Positions 7,201-9,442 of a stretch of 9,442 nt of DNA are shown piece by piece; position 1 is the first letter of the stretch; each line of letters begins with the position of its first letter. Source of the DNA: Streptosporangiaceae bacterium (GTDB lineage: Bacteria; Actinomycetota; Actinomycetes; Streptosporangiales; Streptosporangiaceae); contig JAICWX010000332.1 in assembly GCA_025934635.1 (NCBI GenBank), forward strand, positions 1 through 9,442, written 5' to 3'. The notes below the pieces were generated by a model. It did not search any database, was not told the DNA's origin, and saw nothing but the letters and a program-made list of their open reading frames with translations. The position numbers and the translations under genes are program-made.

Positions 7201-7520
7201 ATAGCGGCGGCCGACTCGACTTCCTGATGGGGAATACCGTCCCGGACGCGGACGCGGACACGCAGCGCTTCATGCCGGATGACCAGCGCCTGCATAGCCC
7301 GGCGCAGGTCATCCGGGTAGAGACGACCACGCAGGCGGTGTGCTTCCACGACCTGGCAGGCCGCGCGGTCGGTAACCAGCCCGTCCGTGCACCACAAGCT
7401 GTACTGACCCGGTGCGAGTGGCAACTCGGCGCTGCCCGGACCGGGCGGCAGGGTCGGCGGGTGATGCTCGCGGTCATTGACGGCAAGCACCTCGACAAGG
7501 TTCTCCGAGTCCACCAGCAT
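4188..7520 (-). CDS. Single-module NRPS, C-A-T, with degenerate condensation active site
   Basis: Cytosolic peptide synthetase of 1110 residues. Condensation domain about 33-470: PLAPGQYSLW (34), RHEALRVRV (82), the active-site region reads H163-Q-I-I-S-D168-R169 where HHxxxDG is usual, VVGCWSDMAVVR (315), SRHPLFQ (371). Adenylation domain about 490-975: SYREL (515), YTSGSTGQPKG (632), NVYGPTE (768), YRTGDL (857), GRTDDQVKLRGFRIEP (875), TGKVDR (965) with K967. Carrier domain about 985-1062 with FFMLGGDS and phosphopantetheine Ser1022. Pocket residues D677, A678, F681, F719, L743, G745, V769, T777, F778, K967 read DAFFLGVTFK, which resembles Ile/Val-type codes and has no charged side-chain partner. 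There is no epimerase or thioesterase. The catalytic second His is Gln164, so the C domain may not form peptide bonds; this could then be a loading module. A tail of about 48 residues after the carrier is encoded partly antisense to the serine A gene. GAAGG lies 6 nt before the ATG. Confidence 0.9.
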   Translation of the reverse strand: MLVDSENLVEVLAVNDREHHPPTLPPGPGSAELPLAPGQYSLWCTDGLVTDRAACQVVEAHRLRGRLYPDDLRRAMQALVIRHEALRVRVRVRDGIPHQEVESAAAIAWEEVDVSATRNPETAAREVVASRSARPFDLAAGPLFRVTLVRLGPLEHFFTLSMHQIISDRRSTEVLFTELSQLYSAFRDGRPAELAALPAGYCDLARFQHERLREARSDQELASWTEKMTGAPVDAGFPVDRPRPAVQGNRGSTVPFDLPAGTAAAVRELGRSSGTTEFAVLLSGFIALLARYARTRDIVVGTPASSRIRPEFEDVVGCWSDMAVVRADCSGDPAFAELLARIRDISHDATMHGGVPFWHLVSALAPDRDLSRHPLFQVTFQAYQASACFLRLRDLTVEPLRLGDRTSRFDLSMAIEADRDGQLRGFLSYNVELFEEATAERIAGHFQRLLSSALTDPARRLSRLRMLADAERQAILARSVSPVEAPGQTISEMVARSVRLSPDRVAISSAKDALSYRELDSAAGRIAGVLSARGFGPGDLVAVCLERDPMLVAALLGIVQAGAAYLPVDLGYPPERIGAILGNSGTRLMLTQRSLAGRFPGIEQVVLEDLPSGAGTAPGAGPRPADLAYVTYTSGSTGQPKGVAVQHQGIARLAYGLPEAAISAGDTFLMLAPVAFDASTFEIWAPLARGARLAIYPPGPVEPRTLGTVLAAERVSILFLTSQLANLVVDTDPELLRPLRVLLTGGEAMSVSHMRRLREALPELKIINVYGPTETTTFATSYALPEPIRSGSIPIGHPIGDTRTLVLDAGLNVVPVGVTGELYLGGPGVARGYLRDPGLTAARFAADPIGPPGERLYRTGDLVRWRAGGELEFIGRTDDQVKLRGFRIEPAEIAAAAKGHPAVRDAFVTLRGNGHSAELVAYLVAADGPSGELGPELRTYLRERLPGHMVPGQFLCVGELPLSSTGKVDRKALPEPAARSGRSRHGALLTDTEVTIAAEWGALLGIREVHADGNFFMLGGDSPTAARAVSRLAARFGVDLRLSSIFGHPTVRELAAEISRLSSSLEVQAKWSESDWLRGAGGARAYVPQSGSRRRSSLPLTDRGSWSRWM

Positions 7521-7697
7521 CGACCGCCTTCGTCGTTATTGAGGTTTTTCCCGTGAATCTGACACCGCGATTGGCAGCCCCGGTCGACGAGACAGCCGAC
7601 CAGGACGACCGGCATCATCACCTTAATAACCAGCAGTGCCTTAGCGTCATAAGCGGAGAACGTTCAAGCCAGGCTAAACCGGCAACGCGGGCTGGGC

Positions 7698-7726
7698 AGC
7701 ATAGCATTGCCCGAGATCGACGTCGA
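7698..7726 (-). promoter_or_regulatory. Weak candidate leftward promoter of the C-A-T gene
   Basis: On the minus strand TCGACG (7721-7726), 17 nt, TATGCT (7698-7703); each box matches four of six consensus bases. Operator B lies 56 bp upstream. The leader would be about 170 nt. Confidence 0.25.
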
Positions 7727-7782
7727 GCGAGCTTTAACCGGATGGACCGCTCGCCGGGCGCAGCGCGTCACTCAAACCAGAT

Positions 7783-7811
7783 GTTCAACTGCGCGTCCGC
7801 CGCAGTTGAAC
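7783..7811. promoter_or_regulatory. StrR/NovG-type operator, site B (perfect palindrome)
   Basis: GTTCAACTG, 11 bp, CAGTTGAAC. Both half-sites fit the GTTCRACTG-N11-CRGTYGAAC consensus fully. The symmetry extends to 11-bp arms (GTTCAACTGCG and CGCAGTTGAAC) around a 7-bp centre. Known sites of this type bind ParB-like helix-turn-helix activators of antibiotic clusters (StrR, NovG, Bbr). It lies about 140 bp before the methyltransferase gene and about 260 bp before the C-A-T gene. Confidence 0.75.
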
Positions 7812-7828
7812 TGCGTGCGGCGGAGCGG

Positions 7829-7857
7829 TTGTGCGGACAACGAGAGCAGGTAATACT
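7829..7857 (+). promoter_or_regulatory. Weak candidate rightward promoter of the methyltransferase run
   Basis: TTGTGC (7829-7834) is followed by TAATAC (7851-7856, 16 nt spacing) or AATACT (7852-7857, 17 nt). The -35 resembles the TTGTGT next to site A, and both follow GCGATTG or GCGGTTG. Operator B ends 17 nt upstream. The boxes are weak, as expected if an activator is needed. Confidence 0.3.
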
Positions 7858-7953
7858 TACGGCGGGCGTTTGGCGGAAAATAATGCACTCGGAAGAATTC
7901 GACTTATGCGCGAAGCCGACCGCCAGGAAGCGCATTGTCAATAAGCGCGGGCA

Positions 7954-9033
7954 ATGGAGTATCCAGTGATACATGATTCTCGAAACGGCATCCTCGTCGC
8001 TCCGCGGACGCGCCCGGGCCCGGCGCCGGGGATGCTGGCGTCAGCTTCCGACGACCGGGACCTGCTCGACACGGCGGCTGACCTGGCTGCGATCGCGGCA
8101 TTGCTCGAGATCGCCGAGGAGCTCGGAATATTCGGGCACCTGGAAAGCGGCTTGCCGGTAACCGCCGAGGAACTAGCTACGGCGGCGGGAACGCCGGCCG
8201 GCCCGATGGAAACCTTCCTCGGCGCGCTCGCCGCGGCGGGCCTGGTGATCCGGGACGGCTCCGCGCAGTCAGTGCGGGCGACCGACGCCTTCCCGAAGCT
8301 GCGCACGGCGGCTGGTTACCTGTGCTGGGCGCTCAAGGCCAATCGTCCCTTCATCGAGAACTCGCTGGCTTTCTTCAGGGATCACGATGCCGCATCGAAA
8401 CTGCATGCTCGTGATTCCCGTGCCGTGGCGGTGACCTCCCGCTGGGTAGGTTCGGCGGACTTCTACCCCGAGGATCTGGCCTGCTTGACCGATGCGCGGC
8501 CAACTCGCCTGGTCGACCTTGGCGCTGGCGCGGCCGGGCTGCTGATCGATGTGCTCACGAAGATTCCGGAAGCAACTGGCGTGGCGCTGGACATCAGCCC
8601 GGGCGCGTGCGCGGTCGCGGTCAAGGGCGCCGAGAAAGCCGGCGTGGCGGACCGGCTGACCGTCGTCCAGCGATCGATCGAGTCGCTGGCAGACGACCCG
8701 AGTCCCATTGCCGGAGCGGACATCATCCATTCCGGTTTCGCCCTGCACGATCTGAGCTCAGCCCCGGAAACATTCGGCGCGGTCCTGCGCAGCTGCAGGA
8801 TGACGCTGGCCCCAGGCGGGTTCCTCGCCATCACCGATGCGGTGCCATATTGCGGTACCGATCGCGAACGCATGTTCAGCTCGCTGTTCAGCTATCTGCA
8901 TGAAGGATTCATGAACGTGCGGCTGCCGGCCGAGGACACCTGGCGTGAGATCTTCCTCGCCGCCGGATTCAGCGACATCCAGACCATCCCACATAAGATG
9001 CCGGGCGCACGTCTCTTCATCGTTAAATCATAA
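7954..9033 (+). CDS. SAM-dependent methyltransferase, MppJ-like alpha-keto acid C-methyltransferase candidate
   Basis: Predicted cytosolic class I methyltransferase with an N-terminal winged-helix dimerisation part (about 35-115), the O-methyltransferase-like layout. Seen, 359 residues: SAM motif I LVDLGAGAAG (186-195), acidic residue D213 in ALDIS, IIHSGFALHDL (257-267) and LAPGGFLAITD (285-295). H265 and D266, followed 50 residues on by H316, resemble the iron ligands H243, D244 and H295 that I recall for MppJ, which methylates the beta carbon of phenylpyruvate. Relatives act on other alpha-keto acids (MrsA, SgvM, DptI/LptI). If right, it makes a beta-methyl keto acid that an aminotransferase converts to a beta-branched amino acid; that suits the Ile-like pocket of the neighbouring C-A-T protein. 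An ordinary O- or N-methyltransferase is the alternative. Start: the ATG at 7954 has a poor ribosome site; the GTG at 7966, with GGAG 6 nt upstream, would remove four residues. First gene of the rightward run. Confidence 0.8.
   Translation: MEYPVIHDSRNGILVAPRTRPGPAPGMLASASDDRDLLDTAADLAAIAALLEIAEELGIFGHLESGLPVTAEELATAAGTPAGPMETFLGALAAAGLVIRDGSAQSVRATDAFPKLRTAAGYLCWALKANRPFIENSLAFFRDHDAASKLHARDSRAVAVTSRWVGSADFYPEDLACLTDARPTRLVDLGAGAAGLLIDVLTKIPEATGVALDISPGACAVAVKGAEKAGVADRLTVVQRSIESLADDPSPIAGADIIHSGFALHDLSSAPETFGAVLRSCRMTLAPGGFLAITDAVPYCGTDRERMFSSLFSYLHEGFMNVRLPAEDTWREIFLAAGFSDIQTIPHKMPGARLFIVKS
7956..7959 (+). promoter_or_regulatory. Possible ribosome site for an alternative GTG start
   Basis: GGAG lies 6 nt before the in-frame GTG at 7966, inside the reading frame opened by the ATG at 7954. 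The sequence before that ATG offers no comparable site, so 7966 may be the true start of the methyltransferase. Confidence 0.4.
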
Positions 9034-9053
9034 ATCTTGCCTAGGAGAATCCC

Positions 9054-9272
9054 GTGAGCAATCCGTTCGAGGACGAGTCGGCCCCTTACCACGTACTGGT
9101 AAATGACGAGAATCAGCATTCACTGTGGCCGGAATTCGCTGATATCCCGGCTGGATGGCAGGTCGTGCTCCGCTCCGCGAGCCGCGCCGAGTGCATTGAC
9201 TACGTCAACGAGCACTGGACGGATATGCGGCCGAAGAGCCTCATCGACGCCATGTCGGCCGAAGGGCGCTAA
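9054..9272 (+). CDS. Stand-alone MbtH-like protein
   Basis: Small cytosolic partner that binds adenylation domains and aids their folding and activity. Seen: 72 residues, starting NPFED and carrying VNDENQHSLWP (16-26), PAGW (32-35), AECIDYV (45-51) and HWTDMRPKSL (54-63), with the three conserved tryptophans W25, W35 and W55. This is the usual length and the complete family signature. GTG start with AGGAG 6 nt upstream; the gene lies 20 nt after the methyltransferase and 3 nt before the carrier gene, so it is co-transcribed. Since the serine A domain has its own fused MbtH domain, this free copy probably serves the C-A-T protein or A domains outside the window (inference). Confidence 0.95.
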   Translation: MSNPFEDESAPYHVLVNDENQHSLWPEFADIPAGWQVVLRSASRAECIDYVNEHWTDMRPKSLIDAMSAEGR

Positions 9273-9275
9273 GCG

Positions 9276-9442
9276 ATGACATCCGTGTCGGCTGACATCA
9301 CGCTGGAGAGCCTGCTGTGCGGCCTGATGGCGGAGGTGCTCGGCCTGCCGGCGGTCGGCGCGGATGACAGCTTCTTCGACCTGGGCGGGCATTCCCTGCT
9401 CGCGGTGCGGTTGCTGAACCGCGTCAGCGCGGTGACCGGCCA
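9276..9442 (+). CDS. Carrier (T/PCP) domain protein, 5' part, cut by window edge
   Basis: Start of an NRPS protein or free carrier protein. Seen: 55 codons from the ATG at 9276, giving a peptidyl-carrier domain with [21 protein letters not shown]; the Ser of LGGHS is the phosphopantetheine site. The domain begins within about 10 residues of the start, so nothing precedes it. The frame is open at the edge, so a C domain or more may follow. As the serine-activating protein lacks a carrier, this domain is a candidate recipient in trans (inference). It begins 3 nt after the MbtH stop. Confidence 0.85.
   Translation, partial: MTSVSADITLESLLCGLMAEVLGLPAVGADDSFFDLGGHSLLAVRLLNRVSAVTG

Larger units (their letters stand above)
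7521..7953. promoter_or_regulatory. Divergent control region B
   Basis: This 433-bp gap separates the leftward C-A-T gene from the rightward methyltransferase-MbtH-carrier run. It holds a perfect StrR/NovG-type inverted repeat (7783-7811) and promoter-like boxes on both sides. A 138-codon plus-strand frame (7553-7969) and a 68-codon minus-strand frame cross the operator, lack ribosome sites and look like no family. I see no RNA gene or terminator. Confidence 0.6.

Noticed and set aside
7553..7969. 138-codon plus-strand reading frame in control region B
   Set aside because: It covers the perfect operator and promoter signals and overlaps the methyltransferase start. Composition is that of random sequence and there is no ribosome site.

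Overview
The window comes from a high-GC actinomycete (Streptomyces/Pseudonocardia/Amycolatopsis-like): strong GC bias at third codon positions, GTG and TTG starts, GGAGG-type ribosome sites. It holds part of a nonribosomal peptide (NRPS) gene cluster, cut at the right edge inside a carrier-protein gene. The left edge lies just beyond the stop of the first gene.

Layout: (1) a leftward pair, a CPA2-type cation/proton antiporter (894-2144) followed by a BesD-type Fe(II)/2-oxoglutarate radical amino-acid halogenase (24-800). (2) A divergent control region (2145-2487) with an inverted repeat of the StrR/NovG operator class. (3) A rightward gene (2488-4257) with an MbtH-like domain fused to a serine-type adenylation domain and no carrier domain. 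(4) A converging leftward single-module NRPS, C-A-T (4188-7520), whose 3' end overlaps gene 3 by 70 bases and whose C domain lacks the catalytic second histidine. (5) A second divergent control region (7521-7953) with a perfect StrR/NovG-type operator. (6) A rightward run: a methyltransferase with the metal-ligand pattern of MppJ-like alpha-keto acid C-methyltransferases (7954-9033), a free MbtH-like protein (9054-9272) and the start of a carrier (T) domain protein (9276-edge).

How the parts may fit together (inference): the C-methyltransferase and the halogenase would prepare an unusual amino acid before assembly. The C-A-T protein has an Ile/Val-like pocket and would load a neutral, probably beta-branched residue. 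The MbtH-A protein would activate serine and pass it in trans to a carrier protein, possibly the one beginning at 9276. The two operator-like sites sit in the two divergent gaps, so one StrR-family activator encoded outside the window could control all four transcription units. The antiporter may serve ion homeostasis, export or self-protection. I do not recognise a known cluster with this exact arrangement, but I could not search for one.
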